A DNA stretch of 47,766 nucleotides from Streptomyces sp. XY006 (GCF_002237655.1 NZ_NOKT01000043.1:1-47766); one strand, 5' to 3'; counted from the stretch's first letter, positions 1 through 8,980 are shown. The notes: generated by a model not told the origin, from the letters alone. Translations and numbers: made by a program.

Positions 1-286
1 GCCGGTCCGGGCCCGTTGCGCGGTCGTGAGCGGCGGGCCGGTCGGAGCCGGTCGCCCGGTCGGGGCCGGCGGAACGGCCGTGGCCGGTGGGCCGGTCGGA
101 GCCGCCGGAACGGTCGGAGCCGGTCGCCCGGTCGGGGCCGGCGGAACGGCCGTGGCCGATGGGACGGTCCTGGCCCGCGGGCCGGTCGCCGTTGGTCGGC
201 GCGGGCCGGCCGGGGGGCGTGGTGGGGTCCGTGGGGTGCACCTGTCGACGGCCGGGGAGCCCGCCGTCGCTTCGATGTTCACCCAT
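1..286 (-). CDS. Possible repeat-rich protein, 3' part outside the window
   Basis: A reading frame stays open on the minus strand from an ATG at 286 to the left edge. Of the three minus frames here it has the highest G/C at third positions. It encodes a low-complexity, disordered-looking segment rich in Gly, Arg, Ser, Pro, Asp and Thr, with GRSAGPDRATGSDR repeated every 24 residues. A GTG at 241 is an alternative start. There is no clear ribosome binding site and I recognise no domain, so coding is suspected only from codon bias and from its position downstream of the sigma-factor gene. A second minus frame, Pro/Ala/Thr-rich, is also open and cannot be excluded. Confidence 0.3.
   Translation of the reverse strand, partial: MGEHRSDGGLPGRRQVHPTDPTTPPGRPAPTNGDRPAGQDRPIGHGRSAGPDRATGSDRSGGSDRPTGHGRSAGPDRATGSDRPAAHDRATGPDR
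40..158. repeat. 72-bp direct repeat inside a GC-rich low-complexity tract
   Basis: A stretch of about 47 bases at 40-86 recurs exactly at 112-158, an offset of 72 bp. A partial third unit lies between the copies. The period is a multiple of three, so it keeps any reading frame and adds 24 residues per unit. Copy-number change by slippage or recombination is plausible. Confidence 0.8.
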
Positions 287-452
287 GTCCGGTTCCGTCC
301 CTGCTCGATCCACGCGTACCGCACGGTCCGCCCGGTGCCCATGACCCGGCCGACCGGCCCGGTTTCCCGGGCCCCATCCATACGTCTCGTCCGTCCACCC
401 TGTTCAGGGCGGACGCCCCGGCCGCCGCGCCCGGCCCGCCGACGTCGTTCAT
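279..452 (-). CDS. Possible 57-residue ORF coupled to the sigma-factor gene
   Basis: Its ATG at 450-452 overlaps the sigma-factor TGA (449-451) in an ATGA arrangement, the usual sign of translational coupling. The first 20 or so codons nearly all end in G or C, but the bias decays after that and a TGA closes the frame at 279-281. The ORF contains no domain I recognise. It may be a genuine small protein, or the start of a longer coupled gene whose frame was later broken and which continues in the frame opening at 286. Confidence 0.3.
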   Translation of the reverse strand: MNDVGGPGAAAGASALNRVDGRDVWMGPGKPGRSAGSWAPGGPCGTRGSSRDGTGHG

Positions 453-1117
453 GTCGACTCCCCCAGCGTCCGGCGCGCCTCATCCGTCACACCGTCGCCG
501 CCCAGCTGGGCGGCGAGACGTTTCAGCCCCCGGTACGCGGCGGTGCGCACCGCCCCCGGCCGCTTGCCGAGGACACGGGCGGCGGCGGGGCCGTCGAGGC
601 CCACCACCACCCGCAGCAGCACGGCCTCGGCCTGGTCCTGCGGCAGACCGCCGACCAGCCGCAGGGCATGCGCGGTGGACAGCGACTCCAGCGCCTGGTC
701 GTGCGTGCTGTGCGGCCCGGGCAGGTCGAGCACGTCCTGTTCCAGCGTGGAGGCCCGGGGCCGTACGCGCTGGCGGCGCAGGTGGTCCAGCGCCCGGTGC
801 CGGGCGATGGTCGCCGTCCAGCCCCGGAAGCCGGCCCCGTCGCCCTTGAACCGCCCGAGGTCCCGGGCGATCTCCAGCCAGGCGTCGGACGCCACGTCCT
901 CCGCGTCCTCTCCGACCAGACCGCGCAGATAGCCGAGCAGGCCCGGCTGAACGATCCGGTAGGCGACCGCGAAGGCCGCCTCGTCACCGTCCTGGGCCCG
1001 CGCGACGGCCGCGCCCAGTTCCCCGTCGCGCGCCTGCCCGCGCCGGGGTTCCCCTCCCTGGCCCAAGAACCGTCCTCGTCCGTACCGAGCGCGGCGCGTC
1101 CGTGCCACGTCCTCCAC
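449..1117 (-). CDS. RNA polymerase sigma factor, ECF (sigma-70) type
   Basis: About 222 residues. Region 2 spans roughly residues 45-115: acidic DEAAF start, GLVGEDAEDVASDAWLEIA helix, FRGWTATIARHRALDHLRR core that would bind the -10 element. Region 4 spans about 145-205: SLSTAHALRLVGGLPQDQAE followed by the helix-turn-helix LDGPAAARVLGKRPGAVRT. I place the start at GTG 1117; a GTG at 1150 or a second GTG four codons in are possible. The frame stays open far upstream through the antisense of the amidase, but that extension is a shadow. The amidase gene diverges from it across about 155 bp. No anti-sigma gene is recognisable next to it; a possible small ORF overlaps its stop codon. Confidence 0.88.
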   Translation of the reverse strand: MEDVARTRRARYGRGRFLGQGGEPRRGQARDGELGAAVARAQDGDEAAFAVAYRIVQPGLLGYLRGLVGEDAEDVASDAWLEIARDLGRFKGDGAGFRGWTATIARHRALDHLRRQRVRPRASTLEQDVLDLPGPHSTHDQALESLSTAHALRLVGGLPQDQAEAVLLRVVVGLDGPAAARVLGKRPGAVRTAAYRGLKRLAAQLGGDGVTDEARRTLGEST

Positions 1118-1273
1118 GCTGATCAGCGCCGGGCCGCCGAGAAGTGTCACAGCGGGCCGGCCCGCACCCCGCCCCCACGCCCCGAGGGTGATGTCTGGCC
1201 ATGGCTGTGCGCTGGGTGAGTGGCGCCTGTGTGACAGCAGGTGTCTTTGTGTCCAGGACCAGGGGTGGGGTAG

Positions 1274-4000
1274 TTGAGTCCTCGGAGCACGCGCGCGTAC
1301 CAACCGCTCAGTCTGAGAAGACGGGTGTGGCTGACGGTCGGCGCCGTCGTCCTGAGCGGAGCAGGGGTGGTCACGTACGCGATCGCCGATCCGCCGAGCG
1401 AGTCCGCGGCCGGGTCGCAGGGCCGCGAGCCGTCCGTCCACACGGTGCGGCTCACGGACAAGGGGGCCGGGCGCAAGGGCCTGGCCAAGCGGGAGACGGA
1501 CCGGTTCAGCGCGGTCCTGGTGACGTGGAACGACCCCGACGCCCGGGTCAGGGGCACCGCCGAGGTGCGCACCCGGGACCTGGAGAGCGGGCGCTGGTCC
1601 GGCTGGCGGAAGCTGGCGGCCGAGCCGAGCCAGGCCGACGGCGCGGAGGGCGAGCGTGCGGCCCTGCGCGGCGGCACCGAGTCGCTGTGGACCGGCGACG
1701 CGGACGGCATCGAGGTGCGGGTCGTGAACGCGGACGGCACGGAGGCCGGCGGCCAGCCCGCGGGCCTGGACGTGAAGCTGCTCGACCCGGGCACCGCCCC
1801 CGAGGCCGGCCCGCGGCCCGCGGCCTACGCCGCGGAGACCACCGCCCCGGCGACGACGACCGAGCCGACGGGCACACCGACCGACACGGCCACCCCGACC
1901 GGCACACCGGCCGAGACACCGCCCGAGACACCGGCCGACTCGGCCACGCCCACCGGCACCCCGGGCGACACCACGTCCCCGACCACATCGGCCTCCCCGT
2001 CCACGTCCGCCTCCCCCTCGGCGACGGCCTCCCCCACGCCCACCGTCCCCGAGCCGCGCCCGTCCACGGTCGTCAAGCCTCCCGTCATCACGCAGGCCGA
2101 GTGGGGCGCCTCCACGGACTACGACGGCACGCCGGCCTACGGCACCGAGATCAAGGCCGCCGTCGTGCACCACACCGGCATGGACAGCGACAACACCCTG
2201 TCCTGCGCCCAGTCCCGCGCCCGGATGCGCTCCATCCAGCAGGAGCACTTCGCGCGCGGCTACTACGACATCGGCTACAACTTCCTCGTCGACCGCTGCG
2301 GCCAGATCTTCGAGGGCCGCAGCGGCTGCATGGACCTGCCGGTGACCGGCGCCCACGACGTCGGCTTCAACACCGACACCGTCGGCATCTCCTACCTCGG
2401 CAACTACGAGAAGGCCAAGCCCAGCCGCGCCGCCCTGGACGCCGTCTCCCGGCTCGTGGCCTGGAAGTTCGGGATGTACGGCATCGACCCGACCGGCAAG
2501 GTGACGCTCACCTCGGGTGTCGCGGCCGGCCAGGACGGCAACAAGGTCGCCAAGGGCACCTCCGTCACCCTGCCCCGGGTCTTCGGGCACCGGGACACCA
2601 ACGCCACCGCCTGCCCCGGCGCGAACCTCTACCCCCAGCTCTCCCGGATCGCGCAGGTCGCCAAGACCCCGGGCGTCTCGCACGCCCTGGCCACCTCCGA
2701 CCGCGACCGGGACGGCGTCACGGACCTGGTCGCGGGCACGCCCAAGGCCCTGAGCGGCGGCGGCAGCGTCACCGTCGTGCCGGGCGGCGTCGACGGGCCC
2801 GTCACCGCCGCCAAGGTGACGCTCACCCAGAACAGCACCGGCGTGCCCGGCTCGCACGAGTCCGGTGACGGCTTCGGCACCGCCACCTCCTGGGGCGACG
2901 TCAACGGCGACGGCTACGCCGACCTGGCGATCGGCGCCCCGGGCGAGGACGACACCAGCGGCCACGCCGACCGCGGCGCGGTCACCGTGCTGTACGGCCC
3001 CGCGCTCACCACCGGCTTCTCCTACACCACGTCAGGGGTCACGTCGACGGGCGCCAGGCTCGGCTCCGCGGTCGCCGTGGGCGACTTCGACGCCGACGGC
3101 ACGGCGGACGTCTTCGCGGCGGGCACCGGCAAGGGCGGCAACTGGAACGCCCGGCTGACCGGCGGCGCCACGCGGTACGGCACGCTCACCACGGCCACCG
3201 GCGCCGTCTCCTACCTCGACGCCGCGACCGGCGACTTCAACCGGGACGGCTACGCGGACGTCGCCCTCAACTACCGCGACACCGGCGGCATCGGCCGCGT
3301 GGTCCGCTTCGCGGGCTCGGCGACCGGTCTGACCAAGGCGGGCGTCATCTCCGTCAAGGGCGGCCGCTCCCTCGCGGCCGGCGACGTCAACGGCAACGGC
3401 TACGACGACATCGTCATCGGCCAGCCCGTCGCCGCCGAGTCGGGCGGGAAGTCCGGCGGCCAGATCACCATGGTCCCGGGCACGTCCACCGGCTTCACCA
3501 CCACCGGCATGAGCGTCGTCCACCAGGACACGGCCTCCGTCCCGGGCGGCAACGAGTCCGGCGACGCCCTCGGCACGTCCGTCTCGGTCGGCGACTACGA
3601 CGCCGACGGCTACGCCGACGTCCTGGCGGGCGCCCCGGGCGAGGACCTGACCCGCGACGGCACGAGCCGCGCCGACGCCGGCAACGCGATCCTCCTCAAG
3701 GGCGGCGCGTCCGGTCTGACCGGCTCCGGCTCGGCCGGCGTCTCGCAGGACACCTCCGGCGTCCCCGGCTCCACGGAGACCGGCGACCGCCTCGGCTCGT
3801 CGGTGACGCCGGCCGACCTGTCCGGCTACGGCAGGGCCGACCTCACCTTCGGCGCCGACGGTGAGGACGGGGGCGACGGCGTCCTGCTGCACCTGCCGAG
3901 CAACAGCACCGGCCTCGGGTACGCCGATTCCGTCGTCTTCGGCAGGACGGCGCTGGGCACGCCGGCGGACGCCCGGCTGGGGCAGAACCTGACGCCGTGA
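1274..4000 (+). CDS. Secreted N-acetylmuramoyl-L-alanine amidase with FG-GAP repeats
   Basis: 908 residues, predicted to cleave the lactyl-peptide bond of peptidoglycan outside the cell. The TTG start at 1274 follows a G-rich AGGGGTGGGG tract. Basic residues and a hydrophobic segment (about 15-38) form a signal peptide or anchor. A Thr/Pro/Ser-rich linker covers about 190-260. The PGRP/amidase-2 domain covers about 268-463; the expected zinc ligands are visible as His299 or His300 in VVHHTG, His439 in FGHRDT and Cys447 in ACPG. From about 475 to the end there are seven FG-GAP/VCBS units with Ca-binding signatures such as GDVNGDGYADLAIGAPGED, probably an integrin-alpha-like propeller that attaches to the wall or to a polymer. 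The next gene is a shorter paralogue. Confidence 0.92.
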   Translation: MSPRSTRAYQPLSLRRRVWLTVGAVVLSGAGVVTYAIADPPSESAAGSQGREPSVHTVRLTDKGAGRKGLAKRETDRFSAVLVTWNDPDARVRGTAEVRTRDLESGRWSGWRKLAAEPSQADGAEGERAALRGGTESLWTGDADGIEVRVVNADGTEAGGQPAGLDVKLLDPGTAPEAGPRPAAYAAETTAPATTTEPTGTPTDTATPTGTPAETPPETPADSATPTGTPGDTTSPTTSASPSTSASPSATASPTPTVPEPRPSTVVKPPVITQAEWGASTDYDGTPAYGTEIKAAVVHHTGMDSDNTLSCAQSRARMRSIQQEHFARGYYDIGYNFLVDRCGQIFEGRSGCMDLPVTGAHDVGFNTDTVGISYLGNYEKAKPSRAALDAVSRLVAWKFGMYGIDPTGKVTLTSGVAAGQDGNKVAKGTSVTLPRVFGHRDTNATACPGANLYPQLSRIAQVAKTPGVSHALATSDRDRDGVTDLVAGTPKALSGGGSVTVVPGGVDGPVTAAKVTLTQNSTGVPGSHESGDGFGTATSWGDVNGDGYADLAIGAPGEDDTSGHADRGAVTVLYGPALTTGFSYTTSGVTSTGARLGSAVAVGDFDADGTADVFAAGTGKGGNWNARLTGGATRYGTLTTATGAVSYLDAATGDFNRDGYADVALNYRDTGGIGRVVRFAGSATGLTKAGVISVKGGRSLAAGDVNGNGYDDIVIGQPVAAESGGKSGGQITMVPGTSTGFTTTGMSVVHQDTASVPGGNESGDALGTSVSVGDYDADGYADVLAGAPGEDLTRDGTSRADAGNAILLKGGASGLTGSGSAGVSQDTSGVPGSTETGDRLGSSVTPADLSGYGRADLTFGADGEDGGDGVLLHLPSNSTGLGYADSVVFGRTALGTPADARLGQNLTP

Positions 4001-4023
4001 CACCCCGCACACCCGCTTGAGGA

Positions 4024-4060
4024 CCGGGGGCCCCGTGCACAGGGTGCGCGGGGCCCCCGG
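4024..4060 (+). terminator. Hairpin terminator after the FG-GAP amidase
   Basis: The stem 4024-4040 pairs with 4044-4060 around a 3-nt loop, 17 pairs including one G-U. It lies 23 bp past the stop codon. No T-run follows, which is normal for Streptomyces terminators. Confidence 0.75.
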
Positions 4061-4170
4061 ACGTCCTCCGTTCGCCGGATTTCTCCCGTCGGGCGAACGG
4101 ACGGCCCGGCAGGGGGGAATGACGTTCAGGACATCCCGCCGCCCCGCAAGTGGACCGGAGACGAGCCCCC

Positions 4171-5379
4171 ATGACACGCCTTCTGCTGCGCACCGCCGTC
4201 GCCACGGCCCTGGCCCTCGGCGCCCTCGGCCCGGCCCGCCCCGCCCTCGCCGTCTCCTCCGACGGCGTGCACACCGTGCGGGTGCCGGACGGCGACCCGC
4301 ACGAGCGCTCCCTCGCCCCGCGCACCACCGAGCCGTTCAGCCTGCTCGGCATCACCTGGGACGACCCGGATGAGGCCATGGACGGCACGGCGTACGTGCG
4401 CACCCGCGCCCGGGACAGCGGAGCGTGGAGCGCGTGGCGCCCTCTGGAGACCGATGTGCGGATGCCCGAGACGGGCCCCGACCGCGCCCGGACCGGGGTG
4501 CGCGGCGGCACCCAGCCGCTGTGGACCGGGCCGTCGGACGGCGTCCAGGTGCGCGTCTCGGGCGAGCGGCTGCCCGCGGGGCTGCGTGTCGAACTGGTCG
4601 ACCCCGACGGGGGCCCGGACGACGCGGTGCACGTGGTGGAGCCGGACGTGGCCGGACCCGGCGCGCCGGAGCCGGGCGTCGTCCCGCCGGCCGCCGGACC
4701 GCTCGCCCCGGACCGCCCCGCCGTCACGGCGCGTTCCGCCTGGGGCGCCGACGAGTCCCTGGTGAAGGACCCGCCCACCTACACCGGCGACACCAAGGCG
4801 ATGTTCGTCCACCACACGGCGGGCACCAACGACTACGCCTGCTCCGAGTCGGCGTCGATCGTGCGCGGCGTGTTCCTGTACCACGTGAGGAGCAACGGCT
4901 GGAACGACATCGGCTACCACTTCCTCGTCGACAAGTGCGGCACCGTCTTCGAGGGCCGCGCGGGCGGCATCGACAAGCCCGTGCTCGGCGCGCACGCCTA
5001 CGGCTTCAACACCGACACCAGCAGCGTCTCGGTGCTCGGCGACTACTCCGCCACGACCGCGAACGCCGCCGTCCGGGAGTCGGTCGCCAAGGTCGCGGCC
5101 TGGAAGCTCGGCCTGTACGGCATCGACCCGACCGGCACGGTGGTGCTGACCGCCGGGGCGAACAACGGCAAGTACAAGCTGGGCGAGAAGGTCACCATGC
5201 ACCGCATCTCCGGCCACCGCGACGGCTACCCGACCGAGTGCCCCGGGCAGCACCTCTACGACGACCTGCCGCAGATCCGCACCCTCGCCGGGAACGCGGG
5301 CAAGCCCACCGAGCCCGCCCCGGAGGAGACGGACCCGTTCGCACCGGACTGGTTCGCGCCCGGCGCCTCCGGCCGCTGA
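4171..5379 (+). CDS. Secreted N-acetylmuramoyl-L-alanine amidase (PGRP type)
   Basis: 402 residues from the ATG at 4171, which has GGAG at 4157-4160; an in-frame GTG at 4150 is less likely. The N-terminus is a Sec signal peptide (MTRLLLRTAVATALALGALG, cleavage near ALA-VS). A beta-rich N-terminal domain (residues 30-150) shares phrases with the upstream paralogue, such as VHTVRV and RGGTQ/ESLWTG. The catalytic PGRP domain covers about 188-375, with expected zinc ligands His214 or His215 (VHHTAG), His349 (SGHRD) and Cys357 (ECPG). There is no FG-GAP tail. The two amidases look like a tandem duplication in which only the first gained, or kept, the propeller. They are probably separate transcripts because a terminator lies between them. 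Confidence 0.93.
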   Translation: MTRLLLRTAVATALALGALGPARPALAVSSDGVHTVRVPDGDPHERSLAPRTTEPFSLLGITWDDPDEAMDGTAYVRTRARDSGAWSAWRPLETDVRMPETGPDRARTGVRGGTQPLWTGPSDGVQVRVSGERLPAGLRVELVDPDGGPDDAVHVVEPDVAGPGAPEPGVVPPAAGPLAPDRPAVTARSAWGADESLVKDPPTYTGDTKAMFVHHTAGTNDYACSESASIVRGVFLYHVRSNGWNDIGYHFLVDKCGTVFEGRAGGIDKPVLGAHAYGFNTDTSSVSVLGDYSATTANAAVRESVAKVAAWKLGLYGIDPTGTVVLTAGANNGKYKLGEKVTMHRISGHRDGYPTECPGQHLYDDLPQIRTLAGNAGKPTEPAPEETDPFAPDWFAPGASGR

Positions 5380-5411
5380 GGCGGCAAGGATCACGGCCGC
5401 GGCGGCAGAGG

Positions 5412-5807
5412 CTACGGCCGGGGCGTGCCGCGGGTCGCGTCCCGGCACAGCAGCCGCAGCGAGCCGTGCCCGGCGTAGGCGCGGCGGGCCTCCTCGATCG
5501 GGTCCCACAGGCGCCCGTCGGGTGTGCGGACCCAGTGGTCGCCGCCGCTCGCCCACCACTCGGCACCGGCCTGACGCGCCATCACCTCGCCCGCGTACGC
5601 GCCGAAGCCGCGCAGCACCGACTCGACGGCGGCGTAGGGCGCTCCCTCGCGCCGTATCTCCTCGATCATCCGGTCGACGCTCCACAGACTCTGCGCCGAG
5701 TAGTCGAGGCGCAGCCGTGCTCCCTCGCGCATCGTCGCCACTGTGTCCGCCGCCCACCGCATGGGCTTGGTCGCCGCCGACGGCCTGGTCTCCGCTTGAG
5801 TCGTCAC
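5412..5807 (-). CDS. Hypothetical protein
   Basis: 131 residues from a GTG at 5807 preceded by GGGGA; the frame stays open upstream to 5906, so the start is uncertain. The protein is soluble, without signal or membrane segment. It has a helical middle (SLWSVDRMIEEIRREG and SVLRGFGAYAGEVMARQ) followed by a Trp-rich beta segment (AEWWASGGDHWV, DGRLWDPIEEARR). I do not recognise the family with confidence. It converges on the second amidase with 32 bp between stops and precedes two other small unknown genes on the same strand. Confidence 0.7.
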   Translation of the reverse strand: MTTQAETRPSAATKPMRWAADTVATMREGARLRLDYSAQSLWSVDRMIEEIRREGAPYAAVESVLRGFGAYAGEVMARQAGAEWWASGGDHWVRTPDGRLWDPIEEARRAYAGHGSLRLLCRDATRGTPRP

Positions 5808-5944
5808 ATCCCCAAGAGCGCTCAGGGGAAGCGTTTCGTCACCCGGATTCCGGTGGCTGCCCCGAAGCAGCGCAGGACCGCCCCACCGCGTCCGGGGGAC
5901 AGTCACAGGACCCTTTCACGGAAGGGGGTTTGACGCCGCGGCTG

Positions 5945-6499
5945 TCAGCCCTGGTGCCGGTTCCGGCGCGACACCACCGCCCGCAGCACCCGCCGCCCCT
6001 CCGTCGACACCTCCAGCGCCCGGCGCAGTCCGTTCTGCCCGTGTCCGGCGAGGACCTCCAGGACGACGACCTGCCGGCGCAGCTCGGCGGCGACGAGCGG
6101 CGACATGCCCTCGGTGCGGCCCTCGCGGCGTACGGAGACCGAGGAGGCGTCGTCCTCGGAGGGGTCGAGGAGCCGGTGGATCTGCAGGGAGGCGACGGAG
6201 CAGGCGTCGGCCCAGACGCGCACCGCGGCGGCGGACCGCTCGGCGGGAGCGGCCTGGAGCATCCGGTGGGCGAGCGAGACCGCCTCGTCCTCCTCGCCTG
6301 CGGCGTCCAGCTTCGCCCGGGCCTGCTCCAGCCGTTCGCCCCACTCGGCGGCCTCCGCACCGTCGGTCAGACTCGCCCACAGCGGCCGCAGGGTCTCGTC
6401 GTCACCGCCCAGCAGGGGCACGCACCGATCCAAACAAGCCAGCCCGCTCGCGGCCAGCCCGCGTTCGTCGGCCTGTGCGATCAACTCCACCAGGCTCAT
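5945..6499 (-). CDS. Hypothetical protein, all-helical
   Basis: 184 residues from the ATG at 6497-6499, chosen because GGAGGG lies just upstream; an in-frame start at 6556 would add 19 residues that look like a shadow. The sequence is Ala/Leu/Glu/Arg-rich and predicted almost wholly helical, resembling a repeat or scaffold protein (IAQADERGLAASGLACLDR, EWGERLEQARAKLDAAGEED). It has no transmembrane segment and no recognisable catalytic motif. Function unknown. Confidence 0.7.
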   Translation of the reverse strand: MSLVELIAQADERGLAASGLACLDRCVPLLGGDDETLRPLWASLTDGAEAAEWGERLEQARAKLDAAGEEDEAVSLAHRMLQAAPAERSAAAVRVWADACSVASLQIHRLLDPSEDDASSVSVRREGRTEGMSPLVAAELRRQVVVLEVLAGHGQNGLRRALEVSTEGRRVLRAVVSRRNRHQG

Positions 6500-6606
6500 C
6501 CACGCCTCCCTCCGCGGGCCTTCTACGGGGCCCTGCCAGGCCACTTCCAGCCTCACCCCTCACGGAACCCGCACTTCCCCTTACTGCGTGCGACGGCCCC
6601 GGAGTG

Positions 6607-7113
6607 TCACAGGGGCACCACGCCCAGCCTGTCGAGGAAGCGGAACAAGAGGTTTTCGGCCAGGGGATCGGGGTCTGACGTGAGTACGTCCAGCAGGGTC
6701 CCGGCGTTCACCTCGTGCCCGGCCTCGGCGGCCCAGCGCACCGCGCGCTCGGCGGCGTCGCCGGGTTCGAGGAAGTAGTCCTCCAGCGTGAGGCCCTCCT
6801 GCCCGGCACCCAGGTACCCGGCCATGGCGCCCCGGGCGAGGCAGGTCGTCCACGCCCCGCTCTCCGGAGCGGCCGCCTCCAGCACCACGCACTCGCTGTT
6901 CATGACGTACCCGAACAGCGCGGGCGCGCCGGTCTCGCCCGCGAGGTCGTTCATGTTCCCCACGTCGCCCTCGCCGCCCGGGTACTCCCAGACCTGCCAT
7001 CCGTCCGGTGCCGAGGTGTGCCGCGTCATCGCGTCCGCCGCGCCCGCGAGCGCGTCCAGTTCGGCGAGCGGCCGCTCCCCCCGGCCGACGACGAAGTATC
7101 CCCAGTAGCCCAT
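6607..7113 (-). CDS. Hypothetical protein
   Basis: 168 residues, starting at ATG 7113 behind a GGGGGG tract about 10 nt upstream. It begins MGYWGYFVVGRGERPL and is rich in aromatic, Gly and acidic residues, with a mixed alpha/beta appearance and no signal peptide. The central NMNDLAGETGAPALFGYVMNSE and the helical C-terminus resemble the many single-domain cytosolic proteins of Streptomyces with no assigned function. The 107-bp gap to the next minus gene suggests its own expression unit or a loose operon. Confidence 0.7.
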   Translation of the reverse strand: MGYWGYFVVGRGERPLAELDALAGAADAMTRHTSAPDGWQVWEYPGGEGDVGNMNDLAGETGAPALFGYVMNSECVVLEAAAPESGAWTTCLARGAMAGYLGAGQEGLTLEDYFLEPGDAAERAVRWAAEAGHEVNAGTLLDVLTSDPDPLAENLLFRFLDRLGVVPL

Positions 7114-7209
7114 GTCCCGGTTCCCCCCGGCATATTCGATTCGACTCGCCTCAGAAGACCACCACAGCCGTACGGGCGTTCGCAGCCGTATGGGCCAATT
7201 CGAGCGGAG

Positions 7210-8871
7210 TCAGCCGAGCCTGTCCGCGAGCGCCCGGAACTCGGCCCAGGACAGTTCGGGCCTGTCCGGGTCCCACAGCTTCTGCACGGTCGCCCGCAAC
7301 GGCATCCGGATGCCGGCCGCCACCTGGTCCTGCGTCTGGGAGTTCGCCAGGTCGCACCAGACCGCGAAGGAGCCGCCGGGGATCTGCCCGTCGTAGCGCT
7401 CCGGGACGGCCGCGGTGCCGCGCAGCACGCGGGGCGTCCACTGCTCGTAGATCCGCTGCCCCGTCGGATAGACGAAGGTCTGCGGCTCGCCGAGCACGTA
7501 GTACAGGAACTCGTCGTTGTAGTTGAGCACCTTGCGGCCCGCCTGCAGGTACTCCAGGGGCGGCCGGGCGCCGATCTCCTTGCCGGTCCAGTAGGCGACC
7601 TGGATGTCCTGGTCGGCCTGGACGGATCCGCCGCGGAAGAAGCCGTCGTTCCAGGCGCGCGGGACGCGCTGGTGCTTGCGGACGGTGGCGGCCCGGTCGT
7701 TCAGCCAGCCGGTGGTGAGGTCGGCGACCGTGGCGCCGGAGCCGTACTTCTCCTGCGCGGCCGCGGCCAGCTGCGGGAAGGACGCCTCCGGGTCGGAGCG
7801 GACCAGCGCCTGGTACTCGTCGGCCCCGAGGTGCCAGGGCTTGCCGGGGAAGAGCTCCGCGTACTCGTTCAGCAACTCGTCGACGATCTCGGCGCTCTCG
7901 GGCTTGGAGATGTCGATGGCGCCCTGCACCGCCGAGCCCTGCGCGGTGCGCAGCTGCAGGTCGGGGTGGGCGCGCAGGACCGCGCCCAGGTGCCCGGGCG
8001 AGTCGATCTCGGGCACGACGGTGATGTGCCGGCTCTCCGCCAGGTCGATGATCTTCCGCACCTGCGCCTTGGTCAGATGCGGCTGGGACACGATCTCCGG
8101 CTGCGTGTCGGACTCGATCCGGAATCCCTGGTCGTCGGAGAAGTGCAGCCCCAGCTCGTTGAACTTCAGATCGCCCAGCTCACGGACGCGGTCCTCGATC
8201 CAGCCGGCCGTGAAGTTCTTGCGCGCGATGTCCAGCATGAAACCGCGCCGCTCCTTGGCCGGCTCGTCGCGCACCACGCCCTCGGGAGCCGTGCCGCCGT
8301 CGTGGGTCTCCTGCTTGAGCGTGCGGGTGCCGTAGAAGACACCGGCCTCCGCGGGCCCGCTGATCTCCACGCGCCCGTCGCGCACGGTCATCACGTACGA
8401 CTCGGGGTTCGCGTTCTTCCGGTCCTCCAGCGACAGCCGCAGGTCCCCGTCCCGGTCGTCGTCCTTCTCGCCGGCGTACGTCAGCCCCAGCTCTCCGGCG
8501 ATCAGCCGCCCCTCGTCGGCCAGCGCCGGGTCGTTCACGACCACCCGGTCGCCGTCCCCGGGCTTCCAGCCCGGGCCGCGGGCGGGGGTGTGGTCGCGCA
8601 CGGCCGGGATGGTGCGGGGCGCGGTGGACAGGGGGTACGAGCGGCTGGGGCCGGGGCTCGTCTCCTGCCCGGTCGGGGTGGGAGCCGCCGCGGCCCCGCC
8701 CCGGGACGATCTCGCCTCCGGTGCGGTGGGCCCGCCGTCGCCGCCCGAGGCCGCCCAGAGCCCCAGACTCACGCCGGCCGCCACCACGACCAGGGCTACC
8801 GCCATGGCCACGACCAGCACCTGCCGCTGTTTCACCTGCTTCGCCGAAGCCCGGCGCCTGTGCTGACTCAC
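7210..8871 (-). CDS. Beta-N-acetylhexosaminidase, GH20, exported
   Basis: 553 residues, ATG at 8871. The N-terminus is basic and followed by one hydrophobic segment (about 18-42), so it is membrane-anchored or secreted. A Ser/Pro/Thr linker leads to a GH20b-like alpha/beta domain (about 95-200) and then the catalytic (beta/alpha)8 barrel from RRGFMLDIARKNF. The substrate-assisted acid pair is Asp351-Glu352 in WHLGADEYQ; LHFSDDQGFRIESD and PEIDSPGH are other conserved barrel motifs. It should remove terminal GlcNAc or GalNAc from chitin oligomers, peptidoglycan fragments or glycans outside the cell. It is transcribed away from the OHCU-like gene across a 225-bp divergent region. Confidence 0.93.
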   Translation of the reverse strand: MSQHRRRASAKQVKQRQVLVVAMAVALVVVAAGVSLGLWAASGGDGGPTAPEARSSRGGAAAAPTPTGQETSPGPSRSYPLSTAPRTIPAVRDHTPARGPGWKPGDGDRVVVNDPALADEGRLIAGELGLTYAGEKDDDRDGDLRLSLEDRKNANPESYVMTVRDGRVEISGPAEAGVFYGTRTLKQETHDGGTAPEGVVRDEPAKERRGFMLDIARKNFTAGWIEDRVRELGDLKFNELGLHFSDDQGFRIESDTQPEIVSQPHLTKAQVRKIIDLAESRHITVVPEIDSPGHLGAVLRAHPDLQLRTAQGSAVQGAIDISKPESAEIVDELLNEYAELFPGKPWHLGADEYQALVRSDPEASFPQLAAAAQEKYGSGATVADLTTGWLNDRAATVRKHQRVPRAWNDGFFRGGSVQADQDIQVAYWTGKEIGARPPLEYLQAGRKVLNYNDEFLYYVLGEPQTFVYPTGQRIYEQWTPRVLRGTAAVPERYDGQIPGGSFAVWCDLANSQTQDQVAAGIRMPLRATVQKLWDPDRPELSWAEFRALADRLG

Positions 8872-8980
8872 ACGGCCAACCTAAGACCCGGCGCGCCCGG
8901 GCGCGCGTCCACCACGCGTTCCGAAACTCTCTCCCCCGGGTGAAATTCGGGCATCCGTCGGACACGCCACGGTCGTACTC

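Noticed and set aside
1..160. CRISPR array
   Set aside because: The repeats are contiguous GC-rich tandem units without spacers of uniform length and there are no cas genes.
1118..2965. Extension of the leftward sigma-factor frame to 838 codons
   Set aside because: The extra part is antisense to a well-supported amidase and has low-complexity Gly/Arg/Ala composition; only the last 222 codons have sigma-factor motifs.
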